From Flavobacterium fluviatile (lineage in GTDB: Bacteria > Bacteroidota > Bacteroidia > Flavobacteriales > Flavobacteriaceae), in the NCBI RefSeq assembly GCF_010645065.1, contig NZ_JAADZW010000001.1:620001-684000 (forward strand): 64,000 bases of DNA, in the 5' to 3' direction. Each line of letters starts with the position of its first letter. The first letter of the stretch is position 1. Positions 1 through 9,409 of the stretch are shown piece after piece. The position numbers were made by a program, and so were the translations under genes. The notes below the pieces were generated by a model, which was given only the letters and a program-made list of their open reading frames with translations, had not been told where the DNA came from and ran no database searches.

Positions 1-1
1 T

Positions 2-886
2 AGTATTATAAACCAGACTGTAGAACATGAACTCATTGTGACAGAAGTATCACACATCTCGCAGGTTCACGGAAATTATTGCTGCAATTTCAAAGCTATT
101 CCGGCAGATGTTGCAGCACCACATTATACAGATGTACATACATTTGCCAAAGCAGAAACACAGCCAGCCAAAGTAAAAGATAATAATGATCCGCAAGGAT
201 TGGGACGTATAAAAGTACAGTTCAACTGGGCAGGCGGAAATTCAACTGACTGGATCCGAATGATACAGCCACACTCAGGCTCAGGCAAAGGATTTTATTT
301 TATTCCGGAAATCGATGAAGAAGTTTTAGTAGGTTTTGAAGGAAGCAATGCACAGAATCCGTATGTTTTGGGAACGCAATACAATGGAAGTGAAACCAGT
401 GGTTATGCAGACGGTCAGAATAATGTGAAGGCAATTCACACCCGTTCAGGAATCAAATTTATTCTGAACGACGGCGATGGAAGTATTTTGATTGAAGATC
501 CAAGCGGCAATACCTGGAAAATGGATGGCCAGGGAAATATTGATGTGAATGCTCCTAAAAACATGACCTTCAATGCTGGTGAGAATATTAATATGAATGC
601 CGGACAAAATATGAATACCAATGTTGGCCTTAATAAAACCAATACTGTTGGCGGAAATTATACCGAAACAATTACAGGTTCAAAAATTATTTCTATCGGA
701 ATAAATTTCACCTTAAATGTTGTAGGAAGTATGTTTGAATGGATAAAAGGGAATAAAGAAACCGAGAGCAAAGACATTAAAGAAATGGCTCAGGAAGTTT
801 TTTTAAATAGTACCGAAAAAAACATCAATGTACGAGGTGCCAAAAATGTAAATAACTATAGTGGAGAAATATCTAAAAACGGTTAG
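2..886 (+). CDS. vgrG: Type VI secretion VgrG spike protein, 3' part (5' end outside window)
   Basis: The reading frame is open from base 2, so the gene starts upstream; the GTG at 38 is not a real start. A gp5-like OB-fold is visible around residues 55-125 (DPQGLGRIKVQF, then IPEIDEEVLVGFE and PYVLGTQYNG), which is the conserved VgrG core. From about residue 160 the chain becomes a repetitive Asn/Gly-rich beta-helix (NMTFNAGENINMNAGQNMN), the needle-like stalk that ends the spike. The protein caps the Hcp tube of a Bacteroidota (subtype iii) type VI system and carries effectors. The stop lies 2 bases before the start of the lipase effector, so the two are surely co-transcribed. The N-terminal phage gpD-like domain cannot be seen here. 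Confidence 0.88.
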   Translation, partial: SIINQTVEHELIVTEVSHISQVHGNYCCNFKAIPADVAAPHYTDVHTFAKAETQPAKVKDNNDPQGLGRIKVQFNWAGGNSTDWIRMIQPHSGSGKGFYFIPEIDEEVLVGFEGSNAQNPYVLGTQYNGSETSGYADGQNNVKAIHTRSGIKFILNDGDGSILIEDPSGNTWKMDGQGNIDVNAPKNMTFNAGENINMNAGQNMNTNVGLNKTNTVGGNYTETITGSKIISIGINFTLNVVGSMFEWIKGNKETESKDIKEMAQEVFLNSTEKNINVRGAKNVNNYSGEISKNG

Positions 887-888
887 TC

Positions 889-2544
889 ATGAGCATTACA
901 AGAATTATAGGCGGCACCTTAAAAAAAACCGCTACAGACGATATTGATATACGTGCAACCAAAGGTAATGTAGACTTTATTGCGGCTCAAAATAACAATT
1001 GGTACGGAGATGAAGATGGCATTTTTTATCACAATTATGAGCCTTTGCATGCTGCTGATTCTATGAGTGACTGTATTACAATTACATTAAATATTTTTTT
1101 TGATGGTACCCAAAACAATAAAACCAATACAATAGAAGGTAAAAATTATAAGGAATCGAACCATGAAGACGATAGTTATACCAATGATTTTACCAATGTC
1201 GCCCGGGGGTATGATACTGTAGCTACAAATGTTTCTTTTCAGGAGAGTATTTATATAGAAGGGATAGGTACAGAAGATTTAGAGAGTGACGATATTTTAC
1301 CGGATGTTGCGCTGGGCATAGGCAATAGAGGAGTAATGGCAAAAGTAATAAAGGCGTGTGTTGAAGCTGGGAAAAAAGTTTCGAAGAAGAAATACAAAGG
1401 AAAAAAAATAGATGAATTAAAAATAAATGTTTTTGGTTTTAGCCGTGGTGCAGCGGCAGCCAGACATTTTTTGCATGTTGCCAATAGTCCCGCTATTATT
1501 TTTAATACTGATAGGGAGAACAACATAACGGTAAACACACCTCATAGCTACCAGGGAATGGAAACTGCAGATTTTAGGTTTAAGGTATCCTACAGCCCTT
1601 TATTATACAAACACGGTTATTTTGCAGCCTGCTTGCTGAAAAACGAAATTAATCCAAAAACAATTAAATTCAATTTTACAGGGCTCTATGATACGGTTGC
1701 TTCTTACGGGATTTATCATGGCAATGATGTAAGCGACTTAGATCTTAATGCCATTAAAAATTCACATTTTGTTTTTCAGCTTTCGGCTGATGATGAATAT
1801 AGAGAAAATTTTGACCTTACCGATATCACAAGTGCAGGATTAAATGGGCTAGAATATACCTTGCCGGGCGTACATTGTGACATAGGCGGTGCTTATAATG
1901 ATCTGGAAGACGAAGTTTCTGTTTTGTATTACAAAAGAGAATCAATATACAACAGGGTAATTCATGATACGGATATCGAGATTGAAAAATTTAGACAAAT
2001 AGTAATTAACGAAGGCTGGTATAAACCCTATCAAATTACTGCAGGCGTTCTTCGTGATTCAGATTTAGGTACAGAAACAAAAGGAAGCGTTGATGATGCC
2101 GAAACATTCTATACCGTTGTGGGCACTAGAAAAGGTCTACGCAATACTTATGACAAAATACCTCTAAAAAAGATGTTTTTTTTCTCCGATCATTTTGGTG
2201 TGAAATATGACACTAATATAATTGAAAATAAACACGAAATAAGTGATGTTTTTTTGCAGGGAGTTTACAATCAAATAATGAACTATATGAAAGCCTGCAG
2301 TGATTTGCGAAATGAATATATAAAGAACAAACCAACATTAGCACAGGAATACTTAAATGAGTTGCGACAACTATCGTATCTTGATTATATAAATCCTGAG
2401 GATTTAAAAACCTTACGAAACGAATACCTACACTGGTCCGTAAAAGCCAATAAATTTGGACTGGAAACACGCGAAAGCCAGGCACCATCTAAAGAAGGCG
2501 CTTTGTTACAAAAATATAGAAAAAGAGAAACACATCATGGATAA
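889..2544 (+). CDS. Tle1-like type VI lipase effector (DUF2235 family)
   Basis: Predicted phospholipase or lipase delivered into rival cells. The alpha/beta-hydrolase signature of the DUF2235/Tle1 family is clear: FDGTQNN near residues 71-77, nucleophile elbow GFSRGAAAAR with Ser185, an acid candidate Asp in GLYDTVASYG near 267, and GVHCDIGGAY with His329. The variant elbow G-x-S-R-G is typical of this family. Residues 1-50 are a separate module (TRIIGGTLKK, ending GDEDGIFY) without catalytic motifs and may serve to load the protein on VgrG. The ATG at 889 lies 2 bases after vgrG. The 3' end overlaps the start of the first lipoprotein by 8 bases. No signal peptide, as expected for type VI cargo. 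Target and lipid specificity cannot be read from sequence. Confidence 0.85.
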   Translation: MSITRIIGGTLKKTATDDIDIRATKGNVDFIAAQNNNWYGDEDGIFYHNYEPLHAADSMSDCITITLNIFFDGTQNNKTNTIEGKNYKESNHEDDSYTNDFTNVARGYDTVATNVSFQESIYIEGIGTEDLESDDILPDVALGIGNRGVMAKVIKACVEAGKKVSKKKYKGKKIDELKINVFGFSRGAAAARHFLHVANSPAIIFNTDRENNITVNTPHSYQGMETADFRFKVSYSPLLYKHGYFAACLLKNEINPKTIKFNFTGLYDTVASYGIYHGNDVSDLDLNAIKNSHFVFQLSADDEYRENFDLTDITSAGLNGLEYTLPGVHCDIGGAYNDLEDEVSVLYYKRESIYNRVIHDTDIEIEKFRQIVINEGWYKPYQITAGVLRDSDLGTETKGSVDDAETFYTVVGTRKGLRNTYDKIPLKKMFFFSDHFGVKYDTNIIENKHEISDVFLQGVYNQIMNYMKACSDLRNEYIKNKPTLAQEYLNELRQLSYLDYINPEDLKTLRNEYLHWSVKANKFGLETRESQAPSKEGALLQKYRKRETHHG

Positions 2545-3592
2545 AATAAAAAAAATCGTATCGTATTGTAGTTTAGTAGCTGTTGCTTTTACCCAATTAA
2601 TTAGTTGTCAAATGAAAAAAGAATTACCGCAATTTCACGTAGAAATGTGCGACCCAGAGAGCAAATATAGAATCGAACCTGTTTATGATAATATAAAAAC
2701 CCTCCAAGGAAACCGAGCTTCGTTTCCTTATGGAGGCTCCTCAGGAGAATGGGGAGATTCTCATAAATCATGGACAGAACAATATGGAACTCCAATAGGA
2801 GCTGACATTACCTATTATGCAAGGTATGAAGATACCTTTTATCGCTTGAATATAGATTTTCCAGTAGAAAAGATGGAGGATTTGACCAAAAGATTTTATT
2901 GTAATAATGAAGATTTAGAATATAACGAAGAGCTAAAGGAATATGTATATGAGAGAAAATTTGATCAAAGAGCCTATACTGAGTTTAGAGATCTGGTTTT
3001 TGGTTTTGCACCAAAAGGGATGGTTGTGGTTTGGCTGCGGTATGGTGCTACCCAAAAAGAACTCGGTCGTTATCAGGCAGAAGTCGTAAAAGATGACGCA
3101 GCTCTGGAAAAAAAATTATTTGCATCATGGTCAATGAATCGAAAACAAGTACGTGAAAAACATTTTAATCCAGATATAAGCCCTGTAAAATGGGATAATT
3201 ATCGAACTAAATATGTTTGGCGTCCTGTAATAACTTCTATAAATTCAAATTTCAGACTTTTTGATGTAATGACTGAATATTTTAATGGAGAATTTGAAAT
3301 TGCAGTTCGACCTATATCATTACATCCTGCTAAACGAAAAAGGGCTATCCCGAGTGCTATTACTTTTTTTTGGGAAACAGGCAAAGGAGAAAAATTTGAA
3401 GGAAGAGTCTTTTTTGACTGGCAAAAAACCAATGAACAATTTAAAAATGAGAATACCGGAGATAATGAAATTCAGATAAAAATAAGCGAAGATAATAGCG
3501 GTTTTGAAGTGTTCTTAAATAATAAACCCTTAGAAACAGTTAATAAAAGATTGTATTTAAGTGAGCGAAAATTTAAAGAGTCCTATAAATAA
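2537..3592 (+). CDS. Putative Tle1 immunity lipoprotein, copy 1 (DUF2931-like)
   Basis: A 351-residue lipoprotein. The ATG at 2537 is preferred over an upstream in-frame ATG at 2456 because it starts a proper lipoprotein signal (short basic start, hydrophobic stretch, lipobox LISC, Cys at about residue 22) and because the same MDKIK start occurs in the next gene. The body has SSGEWGDSHKSWTEQYGTP and TYYARYEDTFYRLN, which I associate with the DUF2931 family seen near type VI lipases; this family assignment is from memory. The gene overlaps the effector by 8 bases, the usual toxin/immunity coupling. A periplasm-facing lipoprotein would suit neutralising a lipase that acts on membrane lipids. 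Immunity function is inferred from context only. Confidence 0.75.
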   Translation: MDKIKKIVSYCSLVAVAFTQLISCQMKKELPQFHVEMCDPESKYRIEPVYDNIKTLQGNRASFPYGGSSGEWGDSHKSWTEQYGTPIGADITYYARYEDTFYRLNIDFPVEKMEDLTKRFYCNNEDLEYNEELKEYVYERKFDQRAYTEFRDLVFGFAPKGMVVVWLRYGATQKELGRYQAEVVKDDAALEKKLFASWSMNRKQVREKHFNPDISPVKWDNYRTKYVWRPVITSINSNFRLFDVMTEYFNGEFEIAVRPISLHPAKRKRAIPSAITFFWETGKGEKFEGRVFFDWQKTNEQFKNENTGDNEIQIKISEDNSGFEVFLNNKPLETVNKRLYLSERKFKESYK

Positions 3593-3631
3593 CTAGCCAT
3601 TCATTTGACAACAAAAAAAGAGAAATACATC

Positions 3632-4693
3632 ATGGATAAAATAAAAAGAAAAGTACTGTATCGTAGTTTAGTAGCTGCTGTTTTTACCCAATTAATGAGT
3701 TGTCAAATGAAAAAAGAATTACCGCAATTTCACGTAGAAATGTGCCATCCTGAAAACAAATATAGGATCGAACTGGTTTATGATAAAATAAAAACTATTG
3801 AGAAAGGATGGTCAGCCTCGTTTCCTTACGGAGGCTCTTCAGGAGAATGGGGTGCTGCGCATGCACACTGGACAGAACAGTATGGCACCCCTATCGAGGT
3901 AAATGTTACCTATTATGCTAAATATGAAGACACCTTTTACCGCTTGAATGTAGATTTTCCTGTGGCTACTATGGAGGATTTAACCAAAAGATTTTATTGT
4001 AATTATGAAGATTCAGAATATAACGAAGATCTAAAAGAATACGTATATGAGAGAAAATTCGACCAAAGAGCCTATACGGAGTTTAGAGATCTGGTTTTTG
4101 GCTTTGCACCAAAAGGGATGGTTGTGGTGTGGTTGCGGTATGGTGCTACTCAAAAAGAACTGGGGCGCTATCAGGCAGAAGTTGTCAAAGACGACAAAGC
4201 ATTAGCGGACAAATTATTTTCATCCAGAATCACAGTTTCAAGGCAACAAATAAGAAATACCCGAATGATTCCAGATGCAAACCCTGCAAAATGGGATAAT
4301 TACCGTAAGAAATATGTTTGGCGACCTGTAATAGCTTCTACAAATTCAAACTTCAGACTTTTTGAAGTTATGACTGAATATTTTAATGCAGAATCTGAGG
4401 TTGGAGTTCGACCTATATCATTACATCCTGCCAAACGAGAAAGGGCTATTCCGAGTGCTATTACTTTTTTTTGGGAAACAGGCAAAGGAGAAAAATTTGA
4501 AGGAAGAGTCTTTTTTGACTGGCAAAAAACCAATGAACAATTTAAAAATGAGAATACCGGAGATAATGAAATTCAGATAAAAATAAGCGAAGATAATAGC
4601 GGTTTTGAAGTGTTCTTAAATAATAAACCTTTAGAAACGGTCAATAAAAGACTGTATTTAAGTGAGCAAAAATTTAAAGAGTCCTATAAATAA
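3632..4693 (+). CDS. Putative Tle1 immunity lipoprotein, copy 2 (tandem paralogue)
   Basis: A 353-residue paralogue of the preceding lipoprotein, 39 bases downstream on the same strand. ATG 3632 is chosen over upstream starts in the frame because it matches copy 1 (MDKIKR, lipobox LMSC). The last 93 residues differ from copy 1 at only two positions and about 180 bases of DNA are identical, whereas the segment around residues 205-275 has diverged clearly. Such a mosaic suggests tandem duplication followed by gene conversion. The divergent middle may set specificity for different lipase alleles. Function is inferred from the neighbouring effector. Confidence 0.73.
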   Translation: MDKIKRKVLYRSLVAAVFTQLMSCQMKKELPQFHVEMCHPENKYRIELVYDKIKTIEKGWSASFPYGGSSGEWGAAHAHWTEQYGTPIEVNVTYYAKYEDTFYRLNVDFPVATMEDLTKRFYCNYEDSEYNEDLKEYVYERKFDQRAYTEFRDLVFGFAPKGMVVVWLRYGATQKELGRYQAEVVKDDKALADKLFSSRITVSRQQIRNTRMIPDANPAKWDNYRKKYVWRPVIASTNSNFRLFEVMTEYFNAESEVGVRPISLHPAKRERAIPSAITFFWETGKGEKFEGRVFFDWQKTNEQFKNENTGDNEIQIKISEDNSGFEVFLNNKPLETVNKRLYLSEQKFKESYK

Positions 4694-4696
4694 ACG

Positions 4697-4733
4697 TATC
4701 ATTTATTTGCAACGCAAAAGAAAAATACACCGT
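4697..4733 (+). pseudogene. Relic of the 5' end of a third immunity-gene copy
   Basis: After the stop of copy 2 the sequence repeats, with changes, the spacer before copy 2: a TTTG-CAAC-AAAAGAAAAATACA stretch ending in CCGTGG where copies 1 and 2 have ATCATGG at the start codon. The ATG has become GTG and no lipoprotein frame follows. It looks like the footprint of a deleted third copy. Short and degenerate, hence moderate confidence. Confidence 0.4.
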
Positions 4734-4735
4734 GG

Positions 4736-4759
4736 TAGTGTCAAAAAATAATGACACTA
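4736..4759. repeat. Perfect inverted repeat TAGTGTCA / TGACACTA
   Basis: Two 8-base arms separated by 8 bases directly after the third-copy relic. It lacks a T tract, so it is not a good terminator. It could be a scar of a mobile element or a regulator site; nothing else in the window repeats it. Confidence 0.45.
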
Positions 4760-4847
4760 TCCTAAAAGTATTTGAGTTTAAAATAACGGGGTTTGACTTT
4801 TAAAACTTGCGCCCTTTTTCAATTTGCTAGAAATATCTGACGAATAT

Positions 4848-4882
4848 TAAAAGCCAAGTCCAAAACGGATTTGGCTTTTTGA
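4848..4882. terminator. Bidirectional intrinsic terminator
   Basis: Hairpin AAAAGCCAAGTCC / GGATTTGGCTTTT with an A tract on one side and a T tract on the other, lying between the converging immunity genes and the GH31 gene. It can end transcription from both sides. Confidence 0.75.
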
Positions 4883-4901
4883 TTTCATAATATAAAAGAA
4901 A

Positions 4902-7301
4902 TTATTCCCCAATAATATGAAGCTCATTAAACCCTTTATCAACAATTAAAAAACGGTTCAATTCAAAATCATCGGCATTAAATTCAATCTTTTCATTGTC
5001 AATTTCAATTTCAGTCACTTTAAAAGGCAATCCTATAAAATTTATTTTGTATTTACTGTAAGGAGTTTCGTATTTCCCTTCTTTATGAAGCTGAATAATT
5101 AATTCTTTTTCTTTTCCTATAGTTCTGAAAGATAAAAAGCTAAATCGGCCTTTTTTATAATCATAACCATCCTGTGCATCTTCATAAACTTCTGATTTTT
5201 CCTTTCCTATTTTGAAGTAATAATCGAGTACAAGTTCATCAAATTCTAATTCCCCAACATATTGCTGAACCGGATATTTCGGGATAATTGACCCTGCTTT
5301 TACAAAAACCGGAATTTCATCAAGCTTAGTGTCAATCCATATTTCTCTTCCTCCTGTTGCAAATTCATTTGTCCAATAGTTGTACCATTCACCTCTTGGA
5401 ATATACATACGTCTTCCTACAGCATTAGGCTCCAGAATCGGACAGACTAATATGTGATTTCCAAAGATAAATTCATCATTACGGTAATGTGTCTGCGTAT
5501 CATCCTGATCGTAGTAAACCAAAGGTTTTAGCATTGGAATTCCTTCTTCGATATACTGCCAGAACATGGTATATAAATATGGGAGTAACTGATAACGAAG
5601 GCTCACAAATTTTCGGGTAATATTGATTACTTCTTCATCAAAAGCCCAGGGTTCCTGATTTCCATGATCTCCTGAAGAATGTGTTCTGCAAAAAGGGTGA
5701 AAAACACCTAACTGAATCCAGCGTGCGTACAATTCACCTGTTGGCTGTTCGGCGAATCCACCTATATCAGATCCTGTAAAACCCATTCCGGAAATACTCA
5801 TACGCTGAACCTGAATGTTCGCAATCCACAAGTGTTCCCATGTTGCTACGTTATCACCTGTCCACGAAGAGGTATAACGCTGAGCACCTGAATAAGCAGA
5901 TCTTGTAATGACAAATGGACGCTTTGGATATACAAATCGTTTTACACCATGGTAAGTTGCCCTTGCCATTTGCGTACCGTAGATATTATGTGCTTTCCTG
6001 TGACTGCAGGGATTTCCATCATAAAAGTGACGTACATCCATTGGGAAAGTTTTATTCGGAACCTCCATAACGGCAGGTTCGTTCATATCATTCCACACTC
6101 CTTTTACACCAATGTCTGAGATTAATTCCTTAAACAATCCAGCCCACCATTCTCTTACTGCAGGGTTGGTATAATCCGGGAAATTACATTCGCCCGGCCA
6201 GACCTTTCCTTTCATATAAGGCCCGTCAGCTCTTTTACAGAAATAGTCTTTTTCCAGACCTTCTTTATAAACCCAGTAGTTTTTATCAATTTTGATTCCC
6301 GGGTCAATAATTACTATGGTTTTAAAGCCATCTTCGGCAAGTTCTGCAACCATTTTCTTTGGATCAGGAAAATAATCCTTATTCCATGTAAAACATCGAA
6401 AACCATCCATATAATCAATATCCAGATATATGGCATCACAAGGAATTTTAAGTTCCCTGAATTTTGAAGTAATTTCTTTTACCTTACTCTCCGGATAATA
6501 ACTCCATTTACACTGATGATACCCTAAAACCCAAAGTGGCGGTAATTCCGGCTTACCAGTCAAATGAGTATAAGTAGTAACCACATCCTGCATTTGGGGG
6601 CCATAAACGAAATAATAATTCATTTCTCCACCTTCACTCCAGAAACTGGTCACGTTTCTTCTCTCCTGACAGAAGTCAAAAAAAGTTCTGAAGGTGTTGT
6701 CAAAGAAAATCCCGTAAGATTGTTTGTTATGAAGGCCAATGTAAAAAGGAACTACTTTATATAAAGGTTCCTGATCTTTATGATAAGCATATTGATCCGT
6801 AGCAAAATTTTCAACTCTTTTGCCTTTTAAATTCATTTGCGTGGCTTTGTCACCAAGACCGTAAAAACATTCACCATCCTTTGATGATTTACTCATTTTT
6901 ACAATGTTTCCGCCATATTCGTAGCTTTCCTCCCAATGAAAGCCAAGTTCGTCTTCGAGAATTAAAAAATCATTTAGATCGTAAACCGACAAACGAAGAT
7001 CTGCCTTTTTAATTTTACATTTTACTTTACTGGTCCTGATTTCAAAATGATTTTCTTCTTCGGCAACATTCAGAAAATTATAACCATGCAGCTGACTTTT
7101 ATCAATTGCATACGAAAAATCATTACTAAAATAGCCTTTTGTGGTAAAACGAAAACGAATTAAACTGTCCCTGAGAATAGTGACTTTTAAAATTACGTTA
7201 TTGTCTGTGTAAAAAGAAATGGAATCGCCTTCATGTTCATACGAAACGACTTTGGATGGAAATAAATTGCCCTTATATTCTAGTGCGGTATTTGTAATCA
7301 T
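4902..7301 (-). CDS. Glycoside hydrolase family 31 alpha-glucosidase
   Basis: A 799-residue GH31 enzyme that releases glucose (or another alpha-linked sugar) from the non-reducing end of alpha-glucans. The N-terminal beta domain is followed by the (beta/alpha)8 barrel with the catalytic nucleophile in WNDMNEP (Asp405) and the probable acid/base in WTGDNVATW (Asp483), both intact. Barrel strand motifs DAIYLDIDYMD and FTGSDIGGF are also present. There is no signal peptide, so it should act in the cytoplasm. It is the last gene of the glgA-glgC-glgB-GH31 series on the minus strand, 195 bases after glgB, so it probably takes part in internal glycogen or maltodextrin turnover. Exact substrate is not determinable. 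Confidence 0.92.
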   Translation of the reverse strand: MITNTALEYKGNLFPSKVVSYEHEGDSISFYTDNNVILKVTILRDSLIRFRFTTKGYFSNDFSYAIDKSQLHGYNFLNVAEEENHFEIRTSKVKCKIKKADLRLSVYDLNDFLILEDELGFHWEESYEYGGNIVKMSKSSKDGECFYGLGDKATQMNLKGKRVENFATDQYAYHKDQEPLYKVVPFYIGLHNKQSYGIFFDNTFRTFFDFCQERRNVTSFWSEGGEMNYYFVYGPQMQDVVTTYTHLTGKPELPPLWVLGYHQCKWSYYPESKVKEITSKFRELKIPCDAIYLDIDYMDGFRCFTWNKDYFPDPKKMVAELAEDGFKTIVIIDPGIKIDKNYWVYKEGLEKDYFCKRADGPYMKGKVWPGECNFPDYTNPAVREWWAGLFKELISDIGVKGVWNDMNEPAVMEVPNKTFPMDVRHFYDGNPCSHRKAHNIYGTQMARATYHGVKRFVYPKRPFVITRSAYSGAQRYTSSWTGDNVATWEHLWIANIQVQRMSISGMGFTGSDIGGFAEQPTGELYARWIQLGVFHPFCRTHSSGDHGNQEPWAFDEEVINITRKFVSLRYQLLPYLYTMFWQYIEEGIPMLKPLVYYDQDDTQTHYRNDEFIFGNHILVCPILEPNAVGRRMYIPRGEWYNYWTNEFATGGREIWIDTKLDEIPVFVKAGSIIPKYPVQQYVGELEFDELVLDYYFKIGKEKSEVYEDAQDGYDYKKGRFSFLSFRTIGKEKELIIQLHKEGKYETPYSKYKINFIGLPFKVTEIEIDNEKIEFNADDFELNRFLIVDKGFNELHIIGE

Positions 7302-7394
7302 ATGAATAATGAATTAATTTTGAATGATACTGCCTTTAGTTTCAAACTTACAAAAAAACTTAGTAATCCCCTATGAATAAAAGGTTTATTAACG

Positions 7395-7404
7395 AAAACG
7401 TTTT
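7395..7404. promoter_or_regulatory. AAAACGTTTT palindrome upstream of the GH31 gene
   Basis: A 10-base palindrome with central CG about 94 bases upstream of the GH31 start. Such CG-centred palindromes are typical of LacI-family operators, which often control sugar genes. No regulator gene is nearby, so this is only a candidate. Confidence 0.25.
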
Positions 7405-7497
7405 TTCTAAATGAGTGATAAATTACACATCAAAAAAAAACTAATTCAGTAATTTATATCCTTTAAAATGACAAAATCACAGCATGGACGAAATCGA

Positions 7498-9402
7498 TTA
7501 TACAAAAGAATAAACCGTAACACTTAAAGGAGGCAAAATTAATTCTACAGAATAATCTCTTCCATCATAAGGAGAAGATTCTATTTTTACTATTCCTGAA
7601 TTTGCGACACCGCTTCCGCCGTAAAGTTTGGAATCACTATTAAAAATTTCTTTCAGGTTTCCTTTTTGAGAAATTCCAATTCTGTAATTCTCCCGGACAA
7701 CCTGAGTAAGATTGCAGACAACAACCAGGTTTTCCTTAGCTTTGTTTCCTTTTCGCAGATAAGATATAACCGCATTTTGATGATCGGAATAGTTAATCCA
7801 TTCAAAACCATCTCCGGTAAATTGTTTTTCATACAACGCCGGACTCGATTTGTACAACTGGTTCAAATCTGTAATTAGATCTTTTACCCCTGAATGAAAA
7901 TCATATTTCAATAAATGCCAGTCCAGGCTGTTCTCAAAATTCCACTCGGCCGTTTGCCCAAACTCAGCTCCCATGAATAACAACTTGGTTCCGGGATGCG
8001 TAAACATGTAACCGTAAAGCAATCTTAAATTGGCAAATTTCTGCCATTCATCACCCGGCATTTTATAGACAATTGATTGTTTTCCATAAACCACTTCATC
8101 ATGTGAAAAAGGGAGCATGAAATTTTCGGTAAAGGCATAGGTCATCGAAAAAGTCAAATCGTTTTGATGGTATTTTCTGTAAACCGTTTCTTTCTGAAAA
8201 TATTTTAAAGTATCGTGCATCCATCCCATCATCCATTTCATCCCAAAGCCTAAACCTCCAAAAGAGGTTGGTCTGGAAACCATCGGAAAAGAAGTGCTTT
8301 CTTCTGCAATGGTTTGAACGCCGTTGAAATTAGCGTAAATAACTTCATTAAATTCTTTTAGGAAACTTATTGTCTCCAGATTTTCCCTTCCACCATAAAT
8401 ATTAGGCTCCCATTCGCCATCATTTCTGGAATAATCCAAATACAACATTGACGCTACGGCATCAACACGTAAACCATCAACATGATAATTCTGAAGCCAG
8501 AAAACAGCATTACTAATTAAAAAAGCACGAACCTCATTACGACCATAATTAAAAACAAGGCTTTTCCAGTCCGGATGATAGCCTTTCCTGCGGTCAGGAT
8601 GCTCATATAAATGCGAACCATCGAAGAATCCTAAACCGTGTGCATCATCTGGAAAATGTGACGGCACCCAGTCCAGAATCACACCAATACCCGCCTGATG
8701 GAGTTTGTCAACCAAGACCATAAAATCCTGTGGTTTGCCAAAACGGGATGTTGGAGCAAAATAACCCACCAGCTGATAACCCCATGAAGGATCATAAGGA
8801 TACTCCATAACCGGCATAAATTCTACATGTGTAAAACCGGTTTCTTTAACATAAGCAACCAAATCGTCAGCCAATTCGAGATATGTCAGGAACCTATTGT
8901 CATTCCCGCGCTTCCAGGAGCCCAAATGTACTTCATAAACCGAATAAGGTTTATCCAGTGCATTGTGTTCGTGACGTGACTGCATCCACTTTTCGTCTTT
9001 CCAGTTATAATCTAAATCCCAGACTACTGAAGCCGTATGTGGCGGTTTTTCACAGTATAAAGAAAAAGGATCGGCTTTTTCGGTAATAATCCCATCAATA
9101 TGAGACTGTATTTTGTACTTGTAAATAACACCTTTATCTAAATTTGGTATAAAACCTTCCCAAATTCCCGAAGAATCCCAACGCACCTGCAGTAAATGTT
9201 CTCCCTGAGTCCAGTAATTAAAATCCCCTACAACTGAAACAGATTGGGCAGTTGGCGCCCAGACAGCAAAATAAACACCTTTTACCCCATTGACTTCAAT
9301 TAAGTGCGCACCCAGTTTTTCATATAACCTGAAATGCTTCCCGGCTTTGAACAAATCAATATCAAAATCAGTAAATAGAGAATGCGTAATAACGTTGGAC
9401 AT
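7498..9402 (-). CDS. glgB: 1,4-alpha-glucan branching enzyme
   Basis: A 634-residue GH13 branching enzyme that makes alpha-1,6 branches in glycogen. It has the N-terminal CBM48 module (GVYFAVWAPTAQSVSVVGDFN) and the family motifs in order: DWVPSHFP, GLRVDAVASMLYLDYSR with nucleophile Asp314, the acid Glu in TIAEES, and LPFSHDEVVYGK. The chain is of normal length for the shorter GlgB type lacking the extra N-terminal module. It lies between glgC and the GH31 gene in the minus-strand glycogen operon. Confidence 0.97.
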   Translation of the reverse strand: MSNVITHSLFTDFDIDLFKAGKHFRLYEKLGAHLIEVNGVKGVYFAVWAPTAQSVSVVGDFNYWTQGEHLLQVRWDSSGIWEGFIPNLDKGVIYKYKIQSHIDGIITEKADPFSLYCEKPPHTASVVWDLDYNWKDEKWMQSRHEHNALDKPYSVYEVHLGSWKRGNDNRFLTYLELADDLVAYVKETGFTHVEFMPVMEYPYDPSWGYQLVGYFAPTSRFGKPQDFMVLVDKLHQAGIGVILDWVPSHFPDDAHGLGFFDGSHLYEHPDRRKGYHPDWKSLVFNYGRNEVRAFLISNAVFWLQNYHVDGLRVDAVASMLYLDYSRNDGEWEPNIYGGRENLETISFLKEFNEVIYANFNGVQTIAEESTSFPMVSRPTSFGGLGFGMKWMMGWMHDTLKYFQKETVYRKYHQNDLTFSMTYAFTENFMLPFSHDEVVYGKQSIVYKMPGDEWQKFANLRLLYGYMFTHPGTKLLFMGAEFGQTAEWNFENSLDWHLLKYDFHSGVKDLITDLNQLYKSSPALYEKQFTGDGFEWINYSDHQNAVISYLRKGNKAKENLVVVCNLTQVVRENYRIGISQKGNLKEIFNSDSKLYGGSGVANSGIVKIESSPYDGRDYSVELILPPLSVTVYSFV

Positions 9403-9409
9403 ATTTTTT

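Noticed and set aside
4736..4759. Inverted repeat read as an IS end
   Set aside because: No transposase, no second end and no target duplication could be seen.
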